Source: Streptomyces sp. RKAG290 (lineage in GTDB: Bacteria; Actinomycetota; Actinomycetes; Streptomycetales; Streptomycetaceae). From it: a DNA stretch of 64,000 bases. The DNA lies in the NCBI RefSeq assembly GCF_023701695.1, contig NZ_JAJOZC010000001.1, positions 5,145,894 through 5,209,893 on the forward strand, in the 5' to 3' direction. The position numbers and the translations under genes were made by a program. The notes under the pieces are model-generated. The model ran no database searches, had not been told where the DNA came from, and saw nothing but the letters and a program-made list of their open reading frames with translations. This document shows positions 19,214 to 27,691 of the stretch, piece by piece (position 1 is the first letter of the stretch; every line of letters begins with the position of its first letter).

Positions 19214-19218
19214 CGCGA

Positions 19219-19291
19219 TCCCCTGTAGCTCAATTGGCAGAGCATTCGGCTGTTAACCGGAGGGTTACTGGTTCGAGTCCAGTCGGGGGAG
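19219..19291 (+). tRNA. tRNA-Asn (GTT), copy 2
   Basis: A second tRNA-Asn lies only five bases after the first. It is identical except for a few changes in the anticodon stem, where TTCGG/CCGGA replaces GCCGG/CCGGC. The two are surely co-transcribed and end at the hairpin at 19303. Confidence 0.95.
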
Positions 19292-19302
19292 CGGAACGGA
19301 AG

Positions 19303-19325
19303 AGGACCCTGCGGGGTCCTTTTTC
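19303..19325 (+). terminator. Rho-independent terminator of the tRNA-Asn pair
   Basis: AGGACCCT (19303-19310) pairs with the complementary arm ending at 19320 around a two-base loop, and is followed by a run of five T. This is an unusually classical terminator for such GC-rich DNA. Confidence 0.85.
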
Positions 19326-19536
19326 GTGTGCCCGGAACCGGTCCGTCGGAGGTCCGCCTCCGTGGTGCGCGTGGGGCTCCCGTGACTCTTTCGCGTCAAC
19401 TTCGCACGGCCCGGAACCGGGCAGCGAGCAGCGCAGTCTTCATGGTCACGAGTACCCGGGCATCCGAAGCGAGAGATCGTATGACCGGCTATGCTGCGGC
19501 AGACGGCGCGCACACATGTACGCGCCACGCCGAAAC

Positions 19537-19613
19537 GGGGCGGTAGCTCAGCCGGTTAGAGCAGCGGACTCATAATCCGTCGGCCGTGGGTTCGAGTCCC
19601 ACCCGCCCCACCA
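19537..19613 (+). tRNA. tRNA with CAT anticodon (elongator Met, or Ile2)
   Basis: A 77-base cloverleaf: acceptor GGGGCGG with CCGCCCC (19603-19609), D-arm AGCTCAGCCGGTTAGAGC, anticodon loop CTCATAA, T-arm GGGTTCGAGTCCC, and an encoded CCA end. The CAT anticodon can be elongator tRNA-Met or tRNA-Ile2 in which lysidine replaces the first C. It is not the initiator, because the anticodon stem lacks the three consecutive G-C pairs. Met versus Ile cannot be settled from the anticodon. Confidence 0.88.
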
Positions 19614-19777
19614 GTTTCACCCTGCGGAAACGTTCTGACCTGCGGAAACGTGCGCGCCCGCATAACGAAAGATCTCCAGGTGGATGCGCTCCTCCGTTGC
19701 CGCTCGACGGAGTGCGGCAACGTACTCGGGCGGTGCGAAACCGTCCGGTCGCGGGGGCATCGAGACGGCGGGCGACC

Positions 19778-20374
19778 CTAAGTAGTACGTGTGGTGAGGT
19801 CCTCGTCCGTGATGGGGCGGACCACACGGCAAGGCGTTCCGAGCGCGACGCTCATCGGGGGAATGCTGCGGCTGACGACGCTGCCGGCGCCGATGACTGA
19901 CCCGTAGCCGATCCGGACGCCGGGCAGGACCACCACGTTGCTGCCGATCCACACCTTGTCCTCGATCACGATCGGCTCGGAGAACCGTCCGAAGTCGGCT
20001 CGGCGCGCGGGATGCACCGGGTGCCCCGTCGTGGTCAGCGTCACGCTGGGCGCGATCATGACTCCGTCGCCTATACGGATGTCCACGTCATCGACGAACG
20101 TCAGGTTCACGTTCCCGAAGAAGTCGTCGCCGATGTAGACATTGCTGCCGAACCCGGCGTGGAACGGTGGCAACAGCACCGTGCGTTCGCCGACGGAGCC
20201 GAAGATCGCGACGAGCAGCGACCGACGCCTCCCACTTTCGCTCGGGGGCGTTCGGTTGTACTCGAATATCTGGTCCACGCGGCGGCGGGGCGCCTGGAAG
20301 GCCGCTTCGGACTCCGTGTAGACGAGCCCCTTGGCGATCCGGTCGAGGGCTTCTTCGTGGTGAGTGTCGGCCAC
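19778..20374 (-). CDS. Sugar O-acetyltransferase (left-handed beta-helix, maltose/galactoside type)
   Basis: The 198-residue protein has an N-terminal Mac domain (EEALDRIAKGLVYTESEAAF) and a left-handed beta-helix of hexapeptide repeats, ending in KVWIGSNVVVLPGVRIGYGSVIGAGSVV. Such enzymes move acetyl from acetyl-CoA to maltose, galactosides or related sugars; the expected catalytic His is in TTTGHPVHP. It is the first protein gene to the right of the tRNA genes, transcribed toward them, and is preceded by a GGGAACG stretch. Confidence 0.9.
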   Translation of the reverse strand: MADTHHEEALDRIAKGLVYTESEAAFQAPRRRVDQIFEYNRTPPSESGRRRSLLVAIFGSVGERTVLLPPFHAGFGSNVYIGDDFFGNVNLTFVDDVDIRIGDGVMIAPSVTLTTTGHPVHPARRADFGRFSEPIVIEDKVWIGSNVVVLPGVRIGYGSVIGAGSVVSRSIPPMSVALGTPCRVVRPITDEDLTTRTT

Positions 20375-20447
20375 AGCGGGACGTTCCCTTCATCTGATTC
20401 TTCGGATCGGCTCTGAAGTTGGCTACTGATTGCGGCTGTTGATCTCG

Positions 20448-21764
20448 TTACGCTGTCTCGCGAGACCCGAGTGTCTCCGTCAGGTCCCGCACCGACACGC
20501 CCTTCCCGGTTGACGAACCCGCTCGCGTGTCTGTCTCCACCCCTGGCCCCAACTCGGCCAGACGCTTGGTGAATTCCTGGACGATCGCGTCGTTCGGGGC
20601 GGCGCTCTTCGCCGCCCGGTACGCCTCCGCCGCCTCGCGGGTCCGACCGAGGCGGCCCAGCGCATCCGCGCGGACGGCGGGCAGGGCGTGGTGGCCGGTC
20701 AGTTCCTTGGGCGTTCCCAGGGCGTCGACGGCGTCCAGCTGCGCCTGTGGACCGTCGCGCATCCCAAGGGCGACCGCGCGGTTGAGAGCCACGACCGGGT
20801 TCACGCGCAGGGTGAGGAGGCGGTCGTACAACGCCACGATGGCCGCCCAGTCGGTCGCGTCGGCGGCCGGGGCGAGGGCGTGCTGCGCGGCGATCGCCGC
20901 CTGGAGCGCGTAGGAGCCACCCGACGCGACCGTCTCGCGGGCGAGGCCCACGCCCTCGGATATGAGCGAGCGGTCCCAACAACCGCGGTTCTGGCGCTCC
21001 AGCGTGATCAGCCTGCCGTCCGCGTCGAGCCGGGCGGCGCGCCTCGAGTGCTGGAGCAGCAGCAGCGCGAGTAACCCCCGTGCCTCCGGCTCGTCCGGTG
21101 CCTCGGTGGCGACGAGCCGGGCGAGCCGGATGGCCTCCTCGGCGAGCGGGTCGCGGACTGTGCTCCCGTCGCTGGGCGCGTAGCCCTCGGTGAACACGAG
21201 ATAGATGACGGCGAGAACTCCGTCCAGCCGTTCGGCGCGTGCTCCGGGCGGCGGAACCCGGTAAGGGATTCCGGCGGCCGCGATCTTGCGCTTGGCGCGC
21301 AGGATCCGCTGCGAAACGGTGTCCTCACTGATCAGGAAGGCGCGGGCGATCTCGCGCGTGGTGAGGCCGCCGACCGCCCGGAGGGTCAGTGCCACCCGGG
21401 ATTCGAGGGGGAGCGCCGGGTGGCAGCAGGTGAACACCAGTCGCAGCCTCTCGTCTCCGGGCGGTGGCGGTTCGCGGACCGCCTCGACAGCGGCGACCTC
21501 GACAAGCTTGCCGCGCTCGGTCGTCCGGCGGCGCAGCACGTCCAGGGCGCGGTGCCGGGCGGCGGTCACCAGCCACGCTCCGGGTCTGCGCGGTACCCCG
21601 TCACGCTCCCAGGCCGGCAGGGCGCGGGTGAACGCCTCCTGCGCGCAGTCCTCGGCCAATTCCCAGTCGCCGGTGAGGCGCACGATCGTGCCGAAGACAA
21701 CGCCCCATTCGCTGCGGCACGCCTCGGCGAGCGCCGCCCGCACCTCCGCCGGCCCGGTTCTCAC
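20448..21764 (-). CDS. ECF-type RNA polymerase sigma factor, ECF42-like
   Basis: The product is about 438 residues. An N-terminal sigma-70 region 2/4 core (about residues 1-170, with ELAEDCAQEAFTRALPAW and TREIARAFLISEDTVSQRI) is followed by a long C-terminal extension rich in helical repeats (about 180-410). That extension and the coupling to a DGPF/YCII protein are hallmarks of the ECF42 group, in which no anti-sigma factor is usual. I chose the GTG at 21764 because it overlaps the TGA of the YCII gene (GTGA), giving translational coupling. The stimulus is unknown. Confidence 0.85.
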   Translation of the reverse strand: MRTGPAEVRAALAEACRSEWGVVFGTIVRLTGDWELAEDCAQEAFTRALPAWERDGVPRRPGAWLVTAARHRALDVLRRRTTERGKLVEVAAVEAVREPPPPGDERLRLVFTCCHPALPLESRVALTLRAVGGLTTREIARAFLISEDTVSQRILRAKRKIAAAGIPYRVPPPGARAERLDGVLAVIYLVFTEGYAPSDGSTVRDPLAEEAIRLARLVATEAPDEPEARGLLALLLLQHSRRAARLDADGRLITLERQNRGCWDRSLISEGVGLARETVASGGSYALQAAIAAQHALAPAADATDWAAIVALYDRLLTLRVNPVVALNRAVALGMRDGPQAQLDAVDALGTPKELTGHHALPAVRADALGRLGRTREAAEAYRAAKSAAPNDAIVQEFTKRLAELGPGVETDTRAGSSTGKGVSVRDLTETLGSRETA

Positions 21765-22462
21765 GAGAAGTCCGTCCAGAACTCGCGCAGCTCGGCGATC
21801 CCGGACCGCGCCATGGGACAGCGGGAGAGGTAGTCGAGCGCTTCCTCCCACTCACCGTCGATGAACACGATTCCGGTCACCCACTCCGGCACGTCGGCGT
21901 ACCCGCCGTCGGTGATCAGCAGTTCCCCTCCGCGGCGCCGCACGAGGGTGGCGTCCTGGAGGGGACGCAGGTGCTCGCCGCCTAGGTATCGGCCGGAGGC
22001 GAGGCCCTCGCGGACCCACTCGGCCACCGAGGCGGGATCAGGAGTGAAGGGCGGAGCACTCGGGTCCGCCCGGAGGACCCCGAGAAAGCGTGAGGCGGGC
22101 GCGTCGCCCTCGTGTGGGACGTTTTCGGTGCCCGGTCCGAGATCGAGGGGTTCAACCGGCCGGATCTCGATGCGTCCGCCTGTCGCCATCGGGTGCGAGC
22201 CGGCGACCTCGATCGCCTCGTCGAGGTCGACGGCCTCGACGAGGTCGTACCCGGCGATCCACTCGGTCGTCTCGGCGAACGGGCCGTCGGTGACCAGCGC
22301 CCGCTCTCCGCGGACGCGGACTGTTCTGGTTTCGGTGACCGGCTTGAGCGGCATCCCCTCCACACGGACGCCGCGCTCGCTCCACTTCTCGACCCAGGCC
22401 CCCGGGTCCTCGTCGGTCGACTCTCCGGCGGGGTCGGTGGCGACGAACAACACGTACTTCAT
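21761..22462 (-). CDS. Tandem YCII (DGPF)-domain protein
   Basis: The 233-residue protein contains two YCII-like domains. The first (about residues 1-98) has the DGPF signature in LVTDGPFAETTEWIAGYD. The second (about 120-233) has LLITDGGYADVPEWVTGI, where the signature reads DGGY. Genes of this type are the constant companions of ECF42 sigma factors and are thought to be targets or partners of them. The start ATG is preceded by GGAGAACGG. It overlaps the sigma gene by four bases. Confidence 0.85.
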   Translation of the reverse strand: MKYVLFVATDPAGESTDEDPGAWVEKWSERGVRVEGMPLKPVTETRTVRVRGERALVTDGPFAETTEWIAGYDLVEAVDLDEAIEVAGSHPMATGGRIEIRPVEPLDLGPGTENVPHEGDAPASRFLGVLRADPSAPPFTPDPASVAEWVREGLASGRYLGGEHLRPLQDATLVRRRGGELLITDGGYADVPEWVTGIVFIDGEWEEALDYLSRCPMARSGIAELREFWTDFS

Positions 22463-22791
22463 GACCGTTCTCCTTCCGAACGTTTCATGAGGACGACGAA
22501 GGGCCTTTGCCGAATCCGACAGAGCGGCGAGGATTCCGTCGACGATAGCTCTCTGTCGGCTCAGGCGGAGGAACGGGCCTTCAGAGCAGGCCTTGAACGG
22601 CTGTGACCCGGGTTTGTGTGGTTCCGCGTCCGGGGGAGGCCATGGAACCTCCCACAGCCCCTGTGCTGGCCGGCGAGACGCTACTGGTCGCCGCGGCGGG
22701 CACGCGGTCGTCCCGGACCGCGCGGTCACCCCCGGGACGAGGCTCCACGAGGCGGTGCTCACTCCCCGAGAGCAGCATGGCCGTGCCGATT
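22463..22791. other. Intergenic stretch, no gene seen
   Basis: These 329 bases upstream of the YCII gene contain no frame with family resemblance or a convincing ribosome-binding site. The promoter of the YCII-sigma pair should lie near 22463-22560, but I could not identify its elements. Confidence 0.5.
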
Positions 22792-23294
22792 TCAGCCGGC
22801 CGGCCCGCCGGTCGGGCGTCGGCCGCGGCGGCCCGTACGGGCGGCGTCGTCGATGACGGTCAGCACCGCAGTGACGTCGATCTTGGCCTTGGCGTTGTCG
22901 AGTCCCGGCCTGTCGTGCAGAGCAAGTGCGCCCAGAGCGCGAGGTAGTCACGCTGGGCCCGGCGGGCAGCCCTTGCGCCCCTTCTCGGACAGCCGGCTGA
23001 GCTCCCCGATCAGCAGACCCGACAACTGGCTCTGGTTCAGGGCGAACTCGATGCACGATCGGAGCAGGCGGTCCACGCTCTCGCCTGCCGGCCTGGGCGA
23101 GAGACCTTGCCGTGCCGACTCTGCGCCTCTCCCCGCCCCAGACTGCGGCGGCTACGGGCAGATCGGTCTTGGTGGGGAAATGCTTGTAGATGCTGGGACT
23201 TGAGGCTCCGGCAGCCTCGCCCGCCGATGTCGTCGGTCCTCACCGACTGGAAGCCCCGTTCGTCGAAAAGCAACCCGGCAACTCCCCGCGTCAT
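22792..23294 (-). pseudogene. Decayed TetR/AcrR-family regulator gene
   Basis: Reading the minus strand through several frames recovers a TetR-like protein. It has FDERGFQSVRTDDIG, then ASSPSIYKHFPTKTDLPVAA (the helix-turn-helix), ESVDRLLRSCIEFALNQ, SGLLIGELSRLSEKGRK, RDYLALWAHLL, and finally IDVTAVLTVIDDAARTGR before a stop. At least four indels separate these pieces, near 23220, 23095, 22965 and 22910, and the extreme N-terminus is missing. This is far more damage than in the one-base breaks elsewhere in the window, so real decay is likely. Confidence 0.7.
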
Positions 23295-24151
23295 GTTCCA
23301 CTCCGCCTTCGCCTGCATGAACGCAGACCTCGCCTCCGACATCTACTGCGACAAGCTGCGCGAAATTCACACCCAGGCACCCTCCGCCTCGCACGCCCAC
23401 ACGTCGCCGTCCTATTCGCCATTCCTCGAGACAGCACCTTCTACAAGTCCCGCCCGCCCACCATTATTCTCGCCGCATAAACAGGACGAAAAATCTCAAA
23501 CCGGCAGCACAGACCTGATGGAGAACATAGATGCACCCCGATTGCCAGGACGGTGTGTGGTGGACGATCGCGCACCACGATGATGCCCTCTGGCAGATCG
23601 GGTTCAGCCGTCGGAAGCTCAGTGAGGCCATCGCTTCCTTCGTGGGTCCTGCCCTCGTTCCTCGGGAACCGCGGACGCGCTTCTGTCGTATCATTTCCGG
23701 ATTCGCCACAGGTTGCGCAGCAAGGTAGGAAGCGGGCATCTTCTATGGATTGTAGGGACGTGACCCCAATTGACATCAAGCGTGAACAGGTAATGCTTTC
23801 CTGCTGTTCCGTTACCTCGAAGTGATCGCTCCAGGCGGCATTCTGGATCCGGGTGAGGAATCAGCCGACAGCGTGGTGAGGGAAGTGCGGGATGAGGTAG
23901 GCGCAGTACCTTGAGTCGGCGTTCCGTTGCCGAGTGAGTAGTAAGGGCCAGCGCCCGCATCATCGACGTAGAGTCGCCGGAAGTGGGCTGGTTCGATTCC
24001 GGGAACGGCTTCCCTGTATGGGCGCTGCCTGATTCAGCCCCACCGAGATGGCCTGACAGAAAAGCCTCATCGCAGCACCCTCCGATCCGTCCGGCAGAGA
24101 GGCCGCGGACACGGATGACAAGGACAGGACACGTGGCGGGCGGGTGCCTGG
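23295..24151. other. Gene-poor stretch, nothing recognised
   Basis: About 860 bases with lower GC than their surroundings. Short open frames exist (for example 65 codons from 23531 on the plus strand), but none has family features or a ribosome-binding site. It lies between the decayed TetR gene and the polyketide cluster and may be remnant DNA from the cluster boundary. Confidence 0.5.
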
Positions 24152-24829
24152 TCAGTGACCGCCGAAACGGAAGCCCACCCCACGTACTGTGACGATCCAG
24201 CCGTTGTTGCCGAGCTTGCCGCGGACGGCGTTGACGTGCGTGTCGATGGTGCGGCTGCCCTGGCGCCCCGAGAGGTCTGAGGGGCTGGTGCGCTCCCAGA
24301 CCTCGGCCATCAGCCGTTCACGGGAGAGCACCGTCCCGGGCTGGGAGGCCAGGACGCGCAGGAGATCGAATTCCTTGCGCGTCATGCTGACGAGTTCGCC
24401 GCTGAGCCGCACCTCACGCGTTTCTGTGTCAATGCTCAAGGGGCCCCGCGAGATGCGCTGAACGCTGGCCGGCCGGCTGTGGACGCGCCGCATCACGGCC
24501 TCGATACGGGCCAGCAGCTCACGGAATCCATAGGGCTTGGCGAGGCAGTCGTCACAGCCTTCCAGCAGGCACAGCACCCGGACCAGCTCCGTACTCCGTT
24601 CGGTGAGGGCGATGATCGGCATCTCGCTCGCCCTGCGTACCGCCCGGCAGACCTCCACGCCGTCGATGTCTGAGAGATCGAGATCGAGGAGCAGCAGGTC
24701 GTATTGCATAAACATTTCGAGAATGTCTGCCCCTGTTTCGACTGTGTCAACGTCATATCCATGACGTTTCATTTTTTGTCGTAACAAGCTGGCCGTGGCT
24801 GTATCAGACTCCGCCAAAAGAACACGCAT
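24152..24829 (-). CDS. Orphan OmpR-family response regulator, probable cluster regulator
   Basis: The 225-residue protein has a receiver domain (about 1-115) and an OmpR/PhoB winged-helix domain (about 130-225). The phospho-acceptor is Asp49 (LLLLDLDLSD), with Thr76 and Lys98 in place. The acidic pocket reads E7-S8-D9, so one expected acidic residue is Ser. No histidine kinase gene is nearby. This matches the JadR1/LndI/LanI type of angucycline regulators. Codon 16 is TTA (24782-24784), which would make translation depend on the bldA tRNA. The start ATG follows AGGGGG. The gene diverges from the polyketide genes. Confidence 0.88.
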   Translation of the reverse strand: MRVLLAESDTATASLLRQKMKRHGYDVDTVETGADILEMFMQYDLLLLDLDLSDIDGVEVCRAVRRASEMPIIALTERSTELVRVLCLLEGCDDCLAKPYGFRELLARIEAVMRRVHSRPASVQRISRGPLSIDTETREVRLSGELVSMTRKEFDLLRVLASQPGTVLSRERLMAEVWERTSPSDLSGRQGSRTIDTHVNAVRGKLGNNGWIVTVRGVGFRFGGH

Positions 24830-24920
24830 GGAATCCCCCTGATCCTGTATATGCCTTCGGCGCAGCCGCACTCTCCGCCTATAGCCAGGCAAGGTGGCGG
24901 GTGGGGCCGCACCGAAAGAA

Positions 24921-24949
24921 CGCTAACTAGTCAGATCTGGCATAGTCAA
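24921..24949 (-). promoter_or_regulatory. Possible promoter of the response regulator gene
   Basis: On the minus strand, TTGACT (24944-24949) is followed after 17 bases by TTAGCG (24921-24926), about 90 bases before the start codon. The -10 match is weak. The surrounding DNA is AT-rich for this genome. Confidence 0.3.
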
Positions 24950-25111
24950 TCTATTTTCCTTAGCAAATAACTCTCCAGTCGGCTCGACTTGGCTGGATTA
25001 TGCCGTTGCCGCGCCGCCGTCTTCCGGCGGCTGGGCGGGTTGTTCCGCAGCCCAGCCGTCTCGCGGCACGGCCGGGACTGCGCGGTGTGACGTTCGACAC
25101 ATCTTTCCGCA

Positions 25112-25152
25112 AATTGACATTCATTTTGCACCCCACTGTGGAATTGACATTC
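25112..25152 (+). promoter_or_regulatory. Direct repeat with TTGACA elements upstream of the pathway genes
   Basis: The 11-mer AATTGACATTC occurs at 25112-25122 and again at 25142-25152, exactly 30 bases apart. Each copy contains a perfect TTGACA. The pair lies about 150 bases before the first oxygenase gene, between the divergent regulator and the pathway. Tandem direct repeats at near-integral helical turns over a -35 element are typical binding sites of OmpR- and SARP-type activators. Confidence 0.5.
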
Positions 25153-25300
25153 CCTTGACGATCCCTTGCTTGGGGCCCAGTAATCGCCCTTGACTTCATT
25201 TGGTCGCTGAAAGAATCTCTCTCCTGGGTCGACCGAACGGCGGTGAGCCCATATCTGCCGATGACCCTGCGGGATACGCTTAAACAGCCAGGAGAGGTTC

Positions 25301-26767
25301 ATGGATACATCGGTAATTGTGGTCGGTGCGGGCCCGGCCGGATTGATGCTGGCCGGGGAGCTAAGGATCGCCGGTGCCGAAGTCATCGTCCTGGAGCGCC
25401 TGCCGGAGCGCACCGGTGAATCCCGGGGCCTGGGATTGACCACGCGCACAATGGAGGTTTTCGACCAGCGCGGCCTGCTTTCCCGGCTTGGTGAGGTCGA
25501 GACCAGCAATCAAGGCCATTTCGGTGGTCTGGCCGTAGATTTCGGTGTGCTGGAAGGCGCCCACGCCGCCGCGAGGACAGTGCCCCAGTCCCGTACGGAG
25601 GAAGCCCTGGAGGAGTGGGCCACGGAGCTCGGCGCCGACATCCGGCGGGGCAGTGAGCTGCTCTCCTTCGAAGAAGGGCAGGACCGCGTCGAGGTGAGCG
25701 TCCGCGGACCCGAAGGCATGACGACGTTGAGCGCGGCCTACCTGGTGGGCTGCGACGGCGGGCGCAGTGTGGTGCGCAAGGCCGCGCGCTTCGACTTCCC
25801 CGGCACTGCGGCCACCCGGGAATTGTTCCTCGCCGATGTGCGGGGTCTGGACCTGGAGCCGCACATGATCGGCCGGAACGTGCCCGGCGGGATGGTCATT
25901 GTCGGCCCCCTCGGTGACGGTATCGACCGCATCATCGTGGGCGAATCCGGTGCTCCACCCCGCAGGCGCACCGGACCTCCGCCCTTCGATGAAGTGGCGG
26001 CGGCCTGGCAGCGTCTGATGGGTACGGACATCTCCCACGGCCGGCCGGTGTGGGTGAGTTCCTTCTCCGACGCCGCCCGGCAAGTCACCGAGTACCGACG
26101 GGGCCGGGTGTTCCTGGCCGGGGACGCCGCACATGTGCACCTGCCGGCGGGTGGACAAGGCATGAACACCAGCATCCAGGACTCGGTGAACCTGGGCTGG
26201 AAGCTCGCCTCGGTGGTACGGGGCACCACCTCCGCGACCCTGCTGGACACGTACCACTCCGAGCGCCATCCTGTCGGCCGGCGGCTGATCACGAACACCC
26301 TCGCCCAGGGGCTGCTCATCCTCAACGGCGACGAGGTACAGCCGCTACGCGACGTACTGTCCGAACTCATCGGCTTCGACGAGGTCAGCCGCCATCTCGC
26401 GGGCATGGTCAGCGGGCTGGAGATCCGGTACGACGTCGGCCCCGGCCCGCACCCCCTGCTGGGGCAGCGGATGCCCCACCTGGAACTTGTCGGCCCCTCG
26501 GGCAAGACGAGCTCCACCCAACTCCTTCGTACCGGCCACGGCATTCTGCTGGACCTCGCCGACGACGCGGCCCTGCGAGGAACCGCAGCCGCCTGGTCGG
26601 GCCACGTGGACACGGTCAACGCCCGTCCGCACGCCCTCTCCGCCACCAGCCCGCTGCGGGGCACCGCCGCGGTCCTGGTACGGCCCGACGGACATATCGC
26701 GTGGACTCCGGAGAGCGAAGAGAGCCTGCCCACGACCCTGAGCCGCTGGTTCGGCCCCTCCCGCTGA
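25301..26767 (+). CDS. FAD-dependent aromatic polyketide hydroxylase (PgaE/UrdE type)
   Basis: The 488-residue class A flavin monooxygenase would hydroxylate an angucyclinone intermediate (C-12 and neighbouring positions in the PgaE/UrdE/LanE precedents) with NADPH and oxygen. Motifs: the FAD-binding GAGPAGLMLAGEL at residues 9-21, the DG-like VGCDGGRSVVRK about residue 150, and GDAAHVHLPAGGQGMNT about residue 280. A thioredoxin-like C-terminal domain ends in WFGP. The start ATG has GGAGAGG upstream. It is the first gene of the rightward pathway and is 78 bases from the ketoreductase gene. A related oxygenase lies at 28666-30137. Confidence 0.92.
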   Translation: MDTSVIVVGAGPAGLMLAGELRIAGAEVIVLERLPERTGESRGLGLTTRTMEVFDQRGLLSRLGEVETSNQGHFGGLAVDFGVLEGAHAAARTVPQSRTEEALEEWATELGADIRRGSELLSFEEGQDRVEVSVRGPEGMTTLSAAYLVGCDGGRSVVRKAARFDFPGTAATRELFLADVRGLDLEPHMIGRNVPGGMVIVGPLGDGIDRIIVGESGAPPRRRTGPPPFDEVAAAWQRLMGTDISHGRPVWVSSFSDAARQVTEYRRGRVFLAGDAAHVHLPAGGQGMNTSIQDSVNLGWKLASVVRGTTSATLLDTYHSERHPVGRRLITNTLAQGLLILNGDEVQPLRDVLSELIGFDEVSRHLAGMVSGLEIRYDVGPGPHPLLGQRMPHLELVGPSGKTSSTQLLRTGHGILLDLADDAALRGTAAAWSGHVDTVNARPHALSATSPLRGTAAVLVRPDGHIAWTPESEESLPTTLSRWFGPSR

Positions 26768-26845
26768 CGGGAGCGCGTACGCGCCCGGGCCGGCCGGCGA
26801 ATCCTCGCCCACCGGAATCACCACAGGACCGATACAGGAGTGGAC

Positions 26846-27630
26846 ATGCCCGATCACACCCCCGGGTGGCTCTCGTCACCGGAGCGACCAGCGGGATCGG
26901 ACTCGCGGTCGCCCGCGCCCTGGGAGCCCAGGGACACCAGGTATTCATCTGCGCGCGTGACGCCGACAACGTGGCCGCCACGGCCAAAGAGCTCCGGGCA
27001 GAGGGGCTCGATGTCGACGGAGCCGGCTGCGACGTCCGTTCGGCAGCGGACATCAAGTCGGTCGTCCGGGCCGCCGTCACCCGCTTCGGCTCGATCGACG
27101 TACTGGTCAACAACGCCGGGCGCAGCGGAGGCGGGGTCACGGCGAACATCGACGACGAGCTCTGGTTCGACGTCATCAACACCAACCTCAACAGTGTGTT
27201 CCTGCTGACGCGCGAGGTGCTGACCCAGGGGGGCATGAACGCCAAGAAACGGGGCCGCATCATCAACATCGCTTCCACGGCGGGCAAGCAGGGCGTCATC
27301 CTGGGCGCTCCGTACTCGGCGTCCAAGCACGGTGTCGTCGGCTTCACCAAGGCCCTGGGCAACGAGCTCGCCCCGACCGGCATCACCGTCAACGCAGTCT
27401 GCCCCGGATACGTCGAAACGCCCATGGCCCAGCGCGTCAGGCAGGGTTACGCCGCCGCGTACGAGACATCGGAGGAGGCGGTGCTCGACACCTTCCGGGC
27501 CAAGATCCCGCTGGGCCGCTACTCCACCCCGGAGGAGGTCGCGGGCCTGGTCGGCTACCTCGCCACCGACACAGCAGCCTCCATCACCGCGCAGGCGCTC
27601 AACGTCTGCGGCGGACTCGGGAACTTCTGA
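26846..27630 (+). CDS. Type II polyketide ketoreductase (ActIII type), frameshifted as sequenced
   Basis: This SDR reduces the C-9 ketone of the nascent polyketide chain. It has the NADPH loop TGATSGIG, NNAG, and the catalytic YSASK, and ends in NVCGGLGNF. The only good start, ATG 26846 after CAGGAG, gives MPDHTP and then leaves the frame. Adding one C to the run at 26859-26863 joins it to RVALVTGATSG and gives 261 residues, the same as ActIII. The gene follows the first oxygenase and precedes the aromatase. I read the break as a sequence error. Confidence 0.9.
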
Positions 27631-27691
27631 GCCACCGGCGGCCCGTACCGGCCGCCGCACCCACGCACGCGGACCCAGAGCAAGGAGAACC

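Noticed and set aside
23531..23728. 65-codon plus-strand frame in the gene-poor region.
   Set aside because: No ribosome-binding site, no known family, and an equally long frame on the other strand; too little to call a gene.
23978..23994. GGTTCGATTCC, a tRNA T-loop-like sequence near 23.98 kb, considered as the remnant of an attachment site.
   Set aside because: The flanking bases make only a four-pair stem with a wobble, and no acceptor stem or anticodon arm can be built around it.
26846..27208. Separate small gene starting at the KR ATG and continuing in its original frame.
   Set aside because: After MPDHTP the sequence is Arg/Ser/Pro-rich with no family; the KR protein continues exactly at this point in the next frame, so a one-base error is the simpler explanation.
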